From Vitis vinifera (lineage: Eukaryota > Streptophyta > Magnoliopsida > Vitales > Vitaceae), in the NCBI RefSeq assembly GCF_030704535.1, contig NC_081820.1, positions 26,517,001 to 26,581,000 on the forward strand: DNA of 64,000 nt, given 5' to 3'. The notes under the pieces were generated by a model. It ran no database searches. It saw only the letters and a program-made list of their open reading frames with translations, and was not told where the DNA came from. Positions 48,960 through 61,100 of this stretch are shown here, one piece after another. Position 1 is the stretch's first letter; each line of letters opens with the position of its first letter. A program made the position numbers and the translations under genes.

Positions 48960-51900
48960 GTTTGTCCACGCTCCCATTAAAGCGCTCCTTTATCATCCTG
49001 CAATATAATATTGAAATCTTTAATATTTATTATAAATATTTAATAATAATAATATAAATAAATAAATAATGTGTATGATTGATGGCTGATTAGTTGATTC
49101 GGGCTGATCCTGTTCGTGTATGGTGGGTTGGTGGGAAGTTCAATTTTGAAAGGTTAGAAATTCAAATTTCTATTGTAAATAATAATAATAATAATAATAA
49201 TAAATCTGGATTGAAAAATCAGTTAAAAGGTTGGATTTCGATGGCTTTAAAAAGAAAAAAAAATGATTTTATTATTTTTTTGGGATATATTATCATTTTT
49301 TTCACTTATTAATACGAGCAAAATCGAAAAACCTACAAACCAATCTAAACCAAACAATAATAATAAAAAGATTGATTTAGTTTGAGAATTTTGAAAACAA
49401 ATCTTATTTTGGTTTTTGATTTTTTTATTTCATATATCACACCAATATTTTAAAATTTATATATAATTGTTTGATATATATTTTTTTATTATAGTTAAAT
49501 TAATTTTAAATATATTCAATATACTTTTAATATCAAATCCAAATCAATAGATTTTAGGTTTAAAACAAAAACGAATCTACAACCCGATGGAAAAACTAGA
49601 AAATGTTATTAAGTTGGGTGAAAACAAATTTAGGAAAATCAAACCAAATCAATCTTAAAATATTTAATTTGATTTATTTTTTACTCAAAAATGAACCGAA
49701 ACAAACTTTATTTATACCCTTACTATATCAGATAATGCTCATACTATCATTATTTTTAATTTATTAAATTAATATTTAAACTATATGAATCATTAATTTA
49801 ATATTAAATATAATATATTATGTTAAAATCAAATCAAATTATTTATTTTTAGTTCATATTTGTTATCACATTCTTTTATAATTAATATTACTAATTTAAT
49901 TATAAATATATTATTTTACTAAAAAAATTAATTTGGTATAAATATTATTGTGTATTTCTGAATTTTTCATTTCAAATTTATATCAAATTTAATATTGATA
50001 ATTTCTTAAAATCTCATCTTCGAAAATTTCAATTTCATCATTAGATCCACATCGTGATGGATAACATCATAATATGGGCTTGTAGTAATGGCGGGTGGAA
50101 AAGTGGATTAGATCATAATTGGGCCTAGACCACTCCCAAGACAGGACCCTCCTAGCTGGGCCTTGCAACCGCCCAGCCCACAACGATGTAAATAGATTTC
50201 CCATAAAGGCCCAATTCACCATCCCTGATTCGAATAAAGCAAAAGATTTATGGTTTGTTTGGAAACTGTTTTCGAAAACCGTTCTAAAAAGCAGTTTTTA
50301 AAAACCATTTTTTTATGTTTTGTATAATAAAAGTCCATCTAAAAACCTAATTTTTTTTTTAAATATATTTTTAAAAAATATATATATTTATGTTTAATAT
50401 TTTATTTTTAATCATTTTACATATTTACATAATTATTTTTTAAAATAACCCTTAAAAAAATTTAAAAGATATTATCTGATAACATCATATTTTTCATTTT
50501 TAAGAATAGAAAATGGTTTTCGATTATCAATATATATATATATTTTTTTTGGGTTATGGAGAACATAATTATGTTATCGAAAACTATTATGTAAAATAAA
50601 AAATAAAAATAAAAAGAGGGAAATGAGATATTGAGGTGTAAAGCGAGGATTGGATGGGGAAAAAAAATGGTGATATCAAATCATCAATCATCCATTTTTT
50701 GTCCCTTTCAAAATATGCCACGTAAGCATTGGTAAAATTAATAAATTTACGAATAATTAAATAATAGAACCACTAAGGCATCAAAGGTCGGAGTACGATA
50801 ATATGGATTGATGCAAAGTAAAACCCTACCCAATTGATCCCATTCAAAGCTCCTACAATTATTAACTAGCGTCACCATCAAAAGGAATATTCCGTAGAAT
50901 ATTCATGGCAAAGGTGTTAGGTACGATTATCAATTATGTTAGTTGTCACACGTCTTTTATCTAATAGTGGTAATTTAGGATATTTTTTATGAGATAGATT
51001 TTTCATTTTTTGAGTCATATCCATCTTATAAAATTTGGAGTCATTATTTACATAATGTCACGGGGACTAGTCACGATCACTAAAATAATCCCCTCCATGA
51101 AAATTAAGTGGGTTATTATTAATAAATATATGGTTGCATGCGGTTAAATTGAGCAATCATATAAACTAAATAATAGAGTGGACACCACATGGCCGTAAAA
51201 ACATTTTTATTTTGAAAGTCGCTTTCAAAAATAATTTGAAAAATCATTTGAAATACTCTGTCCATATAATCGATTGTTTCTGCCAATTTTATTATTACTT
51301 TTTAATATAATTCTCCAAATATGAAATGATTCTTCTAATAAGCATATTATAATGAAAGCGTTATTCACAAAAAAATGATACAAATTAAAATTATTTTTAC
51401 CATGAGCACTTCTAAATGAGTTTGACCAGCACTAGTTGATATTTTGATATAAATAATTAAAAGATATATATTTGTTGATAATATTTTTTATACTATGATG
51501 AAATAAAAGAATCTCGTACCAAGTGGTGGTCTAGAAATTAATTTAAGTCATTTTATTTATATTTTCAAAAAATAAATTTAAAAACTTTACCTGAAATTTA
51601 AGAAAATATTTGAAAACTCTATTACCTTATTTAGTAATTGTTTTCTAAAATAATTATGAAAAATAGTTTTTTAACCCTATTTAAAACTTAAAATATTTTT
51701 AACTTGCTTTTAATATTATTTTTAAGTATATTTTGAAAATAATTTTTATATATAATATTTTGTTTTTAATCACAGTCTATGTTTATATATTATTTTCTAA
51801 TATATATATATATATATATAATTAAAAATAACTAAAAAATATTTTTTAAAAACATTTTACTTTCTAATTGTCAAAAAACGTTACCAAACAGATAATATAA

Positions 51901-52860
51901 TTCTAACCTTGCCTTTTTCATTTTTCCTTTTTCCCTTTTTTTTTTTATCTTTTTTTGAATTGGAAAATTTTCAGATGCACGTTGTAGGGTAAAGCGATTG
52001 TGAGTGGAGAAATCGAGGAGAACCACACCCTTCATCCTTTTAGGTTGTAGAATGGTCCAGACCCTTCTGGGTTGAGCTTGGCTGCTGCCCCACTGGGCCA
52101 CTTCCCAATGCATGGTCCCCATCCCACCCAATGTATGCCAATCATTTTGCCTCCTCTCCCTCTTCTTTTATTATATTGGATTAATTCTCACGGTTGATTA
52201 AAAAAATCATTTTTGGGGATCATCCCCACCACTCTTTCGCATTTTATAATTTAGTCAATCTTTTGAGCCATATAAGGTTGGTTATACCAACAGAAATTTG
52301 TATCGTTGAGTGCTTCCCAATGCTAGAACCATGATAATTTAAACCCGATACAATTTTCACAATCCATCAATATGAATTATATTTCAAAGGGTAAATCTTC
52401 CAATAACCCTAAAAGAACTCGAATTGGTGATTATTGTAAAGCAAACCCAAGACCGTACCAATCGAACTACCCCTTAGGATTAACATGAATTGTTTTATAA
52501 CAAGTGATATGATTATTAAATCCCGCTTTGATTTTTCGGCTGTTGCCTTTTTTTTTCAACATTTTCATAGAAAATATTGGCAATATTATTGAAAAATGTA
52601 ATTACAAAGATATGAAAATAACGATTTAACCCCTGAAATCATGTGATCAAAGACTTGAAGAACATGATTCAAATTTTCATACAATAAAAAATTGACTGAG
52701 AAGAAAACAAGAGAACGTGGGGTTGAATCGGAAAGAGTCGCACTCTAGAAACAATAGGCGGTGTCGAGTGGGGCCAACGGCCGTTAGCGTCACGACGACT
52801 TAGCATTAGAAGCCAGGGGTCGGCCCAGATTAGAGTGATATACGATAAGCAAATACGTAA
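48960..52860. other. Spacer between divergent ATG13 and LSU genes
   Basis: AT-rich, with (AAT)n at about 49179-49204, MITE-type blocks (about 50250-50600 and 51190-51900), and (TA)n near 51800-51820. TGGGCC/GGCCCA site II-like motifs cluster at about 50134-50213, and a GGAATATTCCGTAGAATATTC heat-shock-element-like motif lies at 50884-50904. No coding gene recognised. Another TGGGCC occurs near 52097. Confidence 0.5.
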
Positions 52861-52877
52861 GCGACTTTCGGAGGAGC

Positions 52878-52897
52878 AGATACATTGAACCTGGACA
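52878..52897 (+). promoter_or_regulatory. UPE-box (sulfur-deficiency element) of LSU
   Basis: AGATACATTGAACCTGGACA, a full match to the published UPE-box consensus AG(G/A)T(T/A)CATTGAA(T/C)CT(A/G)GAC(A/G) as I remember it. The element is found in tobacco UP9 and Arabidopsis LSU and APR promoters. Its reverse strand contains ATGTATCT, fitting the TEIL/EIN3-like binding site AYGWAYCT, so SLIM1/EIL3-type factors are the expected regulators. It ends 14 bases before the TATA box. Confidence 0.85.
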
Positions 52898-52911
52898 TAA
52901 CATTTATGGCC

Positions 52912-52918
52912 TATAAAG
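52912..52918 (+). promoter_or_regulatory. TATA box of LSU
   Basis: TATAAAG in GGCCTATAAAGAGGCC, 51 bases before the ATG at 52969. It predicts transcription start near 52940-52950, which excludes the in-frame upstream ATGs at 52885 and 52906 as real starts. Confidence 0.75.
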
Positions 52919-52968
52919 AGGCCCCCTTCAATGCCATTAACGGGCAGAGAACACTCGCTAACTACAAA

Positions 52969-53319
52969 ATGGCTCCCAGCATCGCAGTGCCAGTAGCTCA
53001 ACCACGGCGGCCAGCCAAGGCGGCGAACCAGGAACAGGAGGAGGAGAAGGTGTTGAGGAGGAGAAACGAAGAGCTGGAGGAGGAATTGAAGAAGAGCCAG
53101 GACAGGGAGGAGAGGATGAGGAGGGAGCTGGAGAGAGCACGGGAGCGGCTGAGAGTGGCGGAGGAGGCGGAGGAGAGGCTGTGCTCGCAGCTCGGGGAAC
53201 TGGAAGCGGAGGCCGTGGATCAAGCGCGTCAGTATAATAACCGGATAGTGTCTTTGATGAATCAGCTCTCTCAGGCTCACAGGCTTATCCAGCCTGGCCC
53301 TACTCCCGTTCCCAATTAG
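52969..53319 (+). CDS. LSU: LSU family protein (RESPONSE TO LOW SULFUR)
   Basis: Small coiled-coil protein of the plant LSU/UP9 family, strongly induced by sulfur starvation. Members act as stress hubs, and the tobacco homologue is reported to bind the autophagy receptor Joka2/NBR1. Single exon, 116 aa, a little longer than Arabidopsis LSU1-4 (about 94-100). The first 30 residues are variable (MAPSIAVPVAQPRRPAKAAN). A continuous heptad-rich helix follows (about 30-100) with the family core VAEEAEERLCSQLGELEAEA and the conserved DQARQYNNRIVSLMNQLSQA. The C terminus is Pro-rich. The reading frame is open back to 52885, but that segment contains the UPE-box and TATA box, so the start is set at 52969. 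Local GC content is far higher than the flanks. Divergent from ATG13, convergent with TRIC. Confidence 0.94.
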   Translation: MAPSIAVPVAQPRRPAKAANQEQEEEKVLRRRNEELEEELKKSQDREERMRRELERARERLRVAEEAEERLCSQLGELEAEAVDQARQYNNRIVSLMNQLSQAHRLIQPGPTPVPN

Positions 53320-53789
53320 GTTTTTGCCTTTGAAGCTCGATCCTAAATCTGTACTATATCTCAAGGTTGAGGATTGAGGCGCGTTTGGTTCCTTTGTTTT
53401 TCAATACTTTTTTTTCTTTGTAATTAAGTTATGGTTTTCTAGCCAGAATGTTGATTTAAACCCTTTTCTGGGCATGTCTGATACAATTTCTTCTAGTGAA
53501 AGATTGTAATTTTGTGGGTCTGAATTTTGAAATACATTTCATGATAATTTAATTTTCTTTCTCCTCATATTTTTTTCCCTACAACCAAACAAAAATGAAA
53601 TTTATAATTTATTTATTTATTTATTATTTCCTTATATTTAATATTTTTTTTCTGGACTTTTGATTTGCACAGGCAGCTCCAACAAAAATTGCCAAACCAA
53701 AGTCAAATATATAGATTACAAGGTACCGTGACTTTTACCCAACACAGAAAGCCACAAAGTCAAGAACCTTGAAAGCTTCATTGAATCCC

Positions 53790-54230
53790 CATTCCACAAG
53801 CAACCCCTCAAATGTTGCGTACAAGAGCAACCCTTTAAATATTTTGGGTCCCATTAGCACCGAATCGTTATGGAATGAAAGTCAGGGTCAATCATAACAC
53901 GCCACGTATACAATCTTATTTCTATATAGCCAACTTCGTACAATTTGTACCACAAGCAACCCTCTAAATATTTTGGGCTTTGGGCCCCACTTGTATCCAA
54001 TCGATGCGTGATGAAAATCAAGATCATAGGACTAATCATAACATACCACGTATGTAATTTAATCTTGCTTCTTTATGTCCAACTTCGTGCTATTGTTTTG
54101 TACTACAAGCAACCCTTTAGATATTTTGAGCCCCAAAATCAGGACCATAAGACCAATCATAACATGCCCCACATATGATCTAATCTTATTTCTTTATACC
54201 GAACATCATACCATTGTTTTGTACTTGATT
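53790..54230. repeat. Imperfect tandem repeat, about 130-155-bp units
   Basis: The core CAAGCAACCCTTTAAATATTTTGGG recurs, with changes, at about 53797 (partial), 53823, 53953 and 54106. Each is followed by AATCATAACAYRCCACGTAT-like and CTTATTTCTTTATRYCCAACTTCGT-like blocks. Three to four units. Lies in the LSU-TRIC spacer. Confidence 0.8.
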
Positions 54231-54435
54231 TCATCATCTTATACATTTGTGTATGATTTAGTATATTTGCCACATCATCAAACGACCTAAATTTCATCTT
54301 ATACTTTCAACCACCAAGATTGCAAGTTTGACATATGCAAAATCTACACCCAAGAATTTTTCAAAGCTAGTCTAGTCTATCTTAATCAAGCATTTTCCCT
54401 TCAACTTTTGTCACCTTAAATCCCAATTCAAAAGT

Positions 54436-54581
54436 TTGGGTTTACTCCCCAATGATCACCGGTTCGAGTCCCTCAAGGCCATTGGAGGTTTACTCGATCG
54501 TTAACTTCAGGACGCCGTGGGATTAGTCGAGGTGCACGTAAGCTGGCCCGGACATCCACGGTTATAAAAAAAAAAAAAAAG
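54436..54581 (+). mobile_element. tRNA-related SINE with perfect 14-bp target duplication
   Basis: Flanked by CCCAATTCAAAAGT at 54422-54435 and again at 54582-54595. The body has a B-box GGTTCGAGTCC (54471 on), GGCCATTGGAGGTTTACTCG, GTTAACTTCAGG, CGTGGGATTAGTCGAGGTGC, a GGCCCGGACATCCACGGTTAT end and a 15-A tail. 5' truncated just ahead of the B-box, like the sister copy at 30151-30271 in the opposite orientation. Confidence 0.92.
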
Positions 54582-54644
54582 CCCAATTCAAAAGTATTGT
54601 GTATTTTAAGTTTCATACAAGTGGTAAGCATGCAAGTAAGTTTG

Positions 54645-54967
54645 GCAATACCTAGTCTCATTTTGTTTGCCCAACTGCTTTGATTCATATGATCGTCAGA
54701 GTATCTTATGATGTACACAGGCTGTTCATATGGAAAGGAAAAAATGAGGGTATATGGCTCAGACTCCATATTTTCAGGGAAGGTTTGCATCAGCCCAATC
54801 ACTATTTCTCCAACCAAGAGATTAACCCATGCTGAGTTGGTTTTAGGGATAAAAAACAGAGCAGTACTATCACATTCAAAGCCCAGATTCCTGGTAAAGC
54901 TTGATCCATTTATGGTGCCATTAGAATTGAAGCTACAAAGAAGCAGATTTAAAAAGCTATATAGCAA
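54645..54967 (-). other. Unidentified open stretch downstream of TRIC
   Basis: A minus-strand frame of about 105 codons, open from 54967 leftward before running into the SINE, with unusually normal amino-acid composition (includes NGTINGSSFTRNLGFECD and PYTLIFSFPYEQPVYIIRY). No family was recognised. It lies in the expected 3' UTR or flank of TRIC and could be UTR, an unrecognised exon or chance. Confidence 0.25.
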
Positions 54968-55128
54968 GTGAGACTAAGCAGTTCTCAAGCATGTCCTTCA
55001 AATGACAACTAAATTATGAGGACAATTCAAACAAAAATGATAGTTTATCTCTATTATACCATTCCCCCATTCGTCAAAAGTGAGTTTGTTCTTTGGCAAC
55101 TCAACCAGTTCGACTCCTCTACATCCAG

Positions 55129-58100
55129 CTACAGCCGCCTTGCATTTTTCAGCTCTGGGTCCCTGAAGACGGGGATTCAATCAAAAGTGAGATATGATGA
55201 CAAATCTAGAGACAAGAATTCAGTACATGGAGCGTCAGTCAGACCTCTGGATGTGATCAAGAATGAGGAGCCTTGGTCCAGGAGGAATTCTCGCATCTTT
55301 AAGAGCGCTGTGATGATCATGGGAAATGAAAAGCCATCATGATATCAGCATGTGTAAGAAAAAAAGGGAGAACATACACAAAGTGAATGGGGAAGTCCAA
55401 TTACTTGCCTATCAGTGAGCAATGGCAAAGTGCTGTCTGTTAACAAGCCTCTCTTGAAATTCTTTTCATAATTCTGGAGACCCAGGCTTGTTAACATGGA
55501 TCTTGTTCTTGAATAGAACAAGTCTTCAGCTGGTGGTTGAGAGAACTTTTGTCCTATCTGCCAAACCACATGAAAAGCACTCAAGCAGGTATTATTATAT
55601 GGTGCCAACAGGATAGTGTCACAGATTTTTTGAAGAATTTCATATGGATTAGCAAATAAATTGTGCATAAAACATATCGACTACAATAAAATAAAAACTT
55701 TTACACCCGTAAACTGCTTTGAAAAGGGTATTCACTGAGGCTAATAGTTCCTCAGTATAGAAAATGAATACAGCTGAACAGGGGTGGAGCCAGGCTACCC
55801 CCCCTCCTCCTCAAATTTTTGAAAAAAAAAAAAATACTGCAGCTGAATGCAATCATGTGCAGCTAGCACCAATCATGTGCAGAAGCAATGAGACTAAACC
55901 AATCAATTGAATATTTGATTAATACATAATCAATCAAACACTACTTGAAAACGGCTAAGTGATATAGGTCTTGCGGAAGTATCTATCTAAATAGGAGACT
56001 ACATTTTTAATCTCCATGATGAAGTAATTTGTGGTGGGTTTCCCCAGACTGCAAATAAGGGTGAGCAATTATTTTCCCATTTCTTCCCTTTTTTTACATA
56101 ACAGTATGATCTCAAGGCCATGTTTGGTTGATTGGATATAACAAAAGATAGGATAAGAGAGGAGATAACATATTTTATCCCACATTTGATTGGTGATAGT
56201 ATAGGATAAGTTATCTCATCATTTATCTTATCCTATATTCAGCCAAACATGGGATAGGAAAGTGGTGGGATATATTATCCACCCTCTTTTTTATATCCCT
56301 TCTACCTAGCATATGTAAATCCTAAGCTAAGATGTAGGATATACATATCCATATTATTTAATATATATATATATATATATTAAATAATATGGATATACTA
56401 TTTTTCATATATTGAATAACATAATATAATTTTTTTTTAATAAAGTTTAAATATTTTAATCATGAATATTGTTAAACTTACAAGAAATTTTATTTTTTTA
56501 AATAGAAAATATTAGAATGTAATATAATTTTTATTTTAAACATTGAAAAATAATATGTATATATATATATTTTTTGTTTTACAAACTAAATATAAACATA
56601 ACATAACATATCCCATTGGATATGTTACCTTAGGATATCATGTCTTTCGATAGGATTAATATCCAAATAAATTAAATCCCATTGGAAATCATATCATAAG
56701 ATATGCATTTTTTATCCAATAAGATATAATATCTTAGAATATACATATCATATCATATCATATCCTATCCCACCAACCAAATATAGCCTAATAGTGTTAA
56801 GTATTAAGTTGTTTATCTCTTTTTATTTTTCTCTACTTTAGTCCTAGAGCAAGTTGCTTTTAAGACTTGAGTCATTCTTTAAATTTTTTGTTTTTTAACT
56901 TATCACTTTTTCCAAGACAATTTTATCCTAATGGAAAAAGTGTTAAATCTTAAAGCAACTTGCTTTAAGACCCAAGTTAAAAAAAACAAACTTACACTTA
57001 TTTGACCCTCCCACTATTCTTTACAAAGAGAAATAGGTATTCACCCCACAATTAAAAGATAAGTCAAGTTTTTTTATTTTATTTTATAAATAGGGCAACA
57101 GAAAAACTTAACAAAAAGAGTTGTAAATCAAGTACATGGGAAGAATACAAGGTGAACTAAGGTGAAGACAAAAAGAGGAAACCCAAAATAAACATACCAA
57201 TAGAAACTGAGAAACCTTCTTACCTATCATTACCAACAGTGCAACATTCATATTGAAATGACAGCATCACTAACATCAAGTTATATAAGATCAATAAGGA
57301 CATGGGTTAGATTTCCTAAGAGCTTGATCTACCACTGCTTGAATTTCTGTTTATATGATTATGGAATTGAAAATGAACACATATAGCAGCCCTCATGGGC
57401 AGCTCAACTAGCAAGCACTCCTACTCAGGAATAGGAGATCCCAAAGTCCCGAGCTTACTCAATACACAATTCTTGGAGGAGGGATCGTATATCCATAGTT
57501 TTCCCCATCCTGGGAAGCAGCACTACTAGATTCCATGTTGTAAAAAAATAAAATAAAATAAACATATCTAGCACTTTAATTACTCTAGAAATGATGGATT
57601 CCTTTGTCTAATTGCTCACCTGAAATATTCCACCTTGTATAAGTGCAAAAAAGAGCCCAGATGTAATTACATTGGTTGCCTGATTCGGGCCACCCATGCC
57701 ACTCACCAATGAAAACATGGCTCCAGACCCAAAAGCTGCCACCATGCTGCAATAATATTTAATAATTTTTAACAAGCATACAAACATAAGAATAAAATCA
57801 AATGAGGAAATGATTCAACAAGTACTAAAGAGGAATCGATTCCATATTACACTTGAAATGGTAAGGGGATCAGCTCCATGCCCTCCATGCATGGATAGTG
57901 AAATAATCCTCAATGCAATATAACCTTTTAAATCTATTGATTCATTTTTGGTGGCTTGTGCCTAACAGGAAGGTCAATGTTAACGCTTTCCTTTAGCATA
58001 GGAGGCCCTTAAAAGCCTTAAATCTTGAGCATTTTGTTATGTGCCTTGGCAATGGTGAGAAAATAGGCTTAGGCAATGGTAAGACAATAGATCACTTTTT

Positions 58101-61100
58101 CCTTCAATGCTAAGCACAAGGAAGCATTGGTATTGATGAAAACTGAAAAACTAATACAGCTGCCATCCAAGTAGACTAGAACCAAGTTACTCCAACCACC
58201 ATTGGAGCCAAGATTTCTTAAAGGGGAAATTTGGGGAAAAGCCCTGTGCATAAACAGAAACCAGAAAATTCTGGATAATTACTTAGTATATTTCTTGAGA
58301 AAAAAGTTCTTACAATGAGTAGGTTCTTCCACTTTTATAATACTAGTTCCACGATATAATTAATAGCCTTTATATATTCACTTAGTATAGTTCTAATAAA
58401 ACAAGACCGATCTTATGGCTTCTAATTTAATAACAAATTTTTTCCATGCAAACCTTTCATTGTTCAAACTTGCAATCAGTTCTTTATTAATAACTGCATT
58501 GGGAGTTTTTTTTGATAAGTAAGAGAATGTATTAAAATTGCAAAAAAAAAAAAAAAAAAAAAAAACACAGGAGTACACTAGAAGAATACAATGAGTGAAA
58601 GAAGTAAAACAAAAAGGAGGGAACACAAAAAACAACACCCTCCCTCAAGCAGAACCCAACTAATCTATACAATCAATTAATGACAAAAAGCTCCCATTAA
58701 TGTACACCCGAGCCCACAAAGCAAAGTTGTTAAGGAATGAACTTTTAAGCCTTTGATCTAACGTCTCCTCGTCTTCGAACACTCTTAGATTTCTTTCTTT
58801 CCATATAGTCCAGAATATGCATAAAGGGGCCGCTCTCCTTCGTACACTTTCTTCCCACAAAAGGACCTTGCCACCCTAGTAGGGTGTCCCTAATTAAGGC
58901 AGAAATAACCCGATGGATGTCAAATAAAGAAAACACCAACAGCAATAAGATCCTTGCCTTAGCTCAATGGAGAAGAATGTGGTCAATAGATTGCACCTCC
59001 TCTTTACAAAGAGCACACCTGTTGACTAACAACCAACCCCTTCTTTGGAGTTGGTCTAAAGTCAACACCTTTCCCCACCAAGCTTACCAAGCAAAAAAAC
59101 TCACTTTAGAAAGAACTGCTGCGTTCCAAATAACCCCTAAAGGAAAAGAGATAACAAAATCTGGTTCCAGTAAGGAGTAAGGGGTTCTTACAGAAAATCT
59201 TCCCTTACTATCGCCCCTCCAAACAATTCTATCCTCCTGCTCCCTAATCACCGACTAACCTTGGAGTTGAAGTAGTAACCTCTCCACATAATTCAACTCC
59301 CAGACATTTAGATTTCTAGCAAAATGGAAGTTCTAAACCCCTACCCCCTCTATTTGCTCCCATAAATATGCCACCCATGCCTCTTTTGCCTCAAATAAGG
59401 CAAATAAAAAAAGGAACAACTGTTTTAACGGCTCCTCACTACACCACATGTCTTTCCAAAACTTCACTCTCTTCCCATCCCCAACAACAAAAGCGACTCT
59501 TAAGTAGAAGAAATCTCACTCCTTGCTTATAGTTTTCCACAATCCGACCCCATAAGGTTCTTTCACCTTATAAGATTGCCACCCCCTTCTTTCTCCTCAT
59601 GCTTCTCCTTGATGACCTTCTTCCAAAGAGTTTCCTTTTCACTTGAGTAATGCCAACATCATTTGCAAAAGAAAGCCTTATTCAACAAAGAGAGAGAATG
59701 ATTAAACCACCATTTTCCTTTGCCTTACAAATAGATGACCACTTCACTAAGTGGGGTTTGTTTGCTAAGGCTCCTCCTCCCTCAAGAAAGTCCCTTTGAC
59801 TTTTCTCTAATCTCAACCTCATTGCACTTAGGATGGTGAATAAAGATATGAAGTAAATTGGTAAGCTAGAAGGGGTACTATAGATTAGCGTAATTTGGCC
59901 TCCTTTAGAGATGTAATGTCTCTTCCACAAAGAGAGTCTTTTGTGGAACTGCTCTTCATCTTTGTCCCAAATTGCTTTTGACTTATACGAGGCCTCCAAT
60001 GGAAGGCCTAAGTAAGATGACAATAGTTCCCCTACCTTACAATTGATCTTTCATGCCAACGAGTCCACATTATCCACTGAACCAACCGAAATCATCTCTC
60101 TCCTTTCCAAACTTATCTTTACCCTTAAAATAACTTCAAACCACATGAGGAGCCAATAAAGGTTAGTGATGTGATCTAGAGACACCCCGCAAAATGCAAT
60201 AGTGTCATCAACAAAGAGCAAACGAGAAATTTCCTCCCCCTCACCCGCTCTTTCCCCCACCTTAACACCTAACAAGAAACCTCCCCTCTTGTGCTCTCAC
60301 CAACAAACATTAAGAGCCTCCATTGCAATCACAAATAAGTAGGGAGAAAGGGGGTCCCCTTGCCTCAACCCCCTCGAGCTTTTGAAAAAAATCTGTGGGA
60401 GTACCATTAACCAAAACAAATAAACTTGTCGTAGAAATATACCACTTAATCCACCCTATTCATTTTTTCCCAAGTCCCATTTTTCCCATAACCGCTAACA
60501 AGAAATCCCAATTAGGGATATATTTTTCAAACTTGCAACTTTAATTGGGTACCTCCTAGAGAGATGGATGATATGATGGTGATTGCTTCTCATGGGTTTG
60601 GAGGCAACCTTAGGAGTAGGGTACCCAAGCACAAGACCAAAGTCACATTGTTTTAGGTGATATGGTTGGAGAAGAGTGCTAAATTGTAATGAGTAGGCCT
60701 ATATTACTACTTAGTGGGCTACCTGAAGCTTAACTTTGATAGTAGTTCTCTAGGGAAACCCACACGATTAGGAATCTAAGATAATCAGAGAGAAGTGTTT
60801 TTGGCATGCTTGTAGGATAGGATTTGGCAATTATAGGCCTAGGTGCTAGCCTCGTTGGAAGGCTTGACCCAAACAAGTTCTGATAACTAAGCAAAAAATA
60901 TATCAACCCTCCTATCAAAAAGGTGCACCAACGTACACAAGTCATATACCAGGGCACCAAAAGGCAAAAGCAAAAATAGAGAAAAAGCAGTAAACCCCTC
61001 CTTCACTAAGAACCAGACCAATTGTCTATCATAGATATTGTTGCATCATTTAAACCCACTCTGCCTTACACCAAAAAGGAGTACTTTAGTGCTTCATTCA

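Noticed and set aside
52885..52968. LSU N-terminal extension from the ATG at 52885
   Set aside because: Contains the UPE-box overlap and TATA box, and has no similarity to LSU N termini.
52669..53364. 231-codon open frame antisense to LSU
   Set aside because: A GC-rich shadow of the LSU coiled-coil gene; Leu/Pro-rich composition follows from the complement of Glu/Arg codons.
54436..54581. tRNA gene suggested by GGTTCGAGTCC
   Set aside because: Only the B-box half is present, with a poly-A tail and target duplications, so a SINE rather than a tRNA gene.
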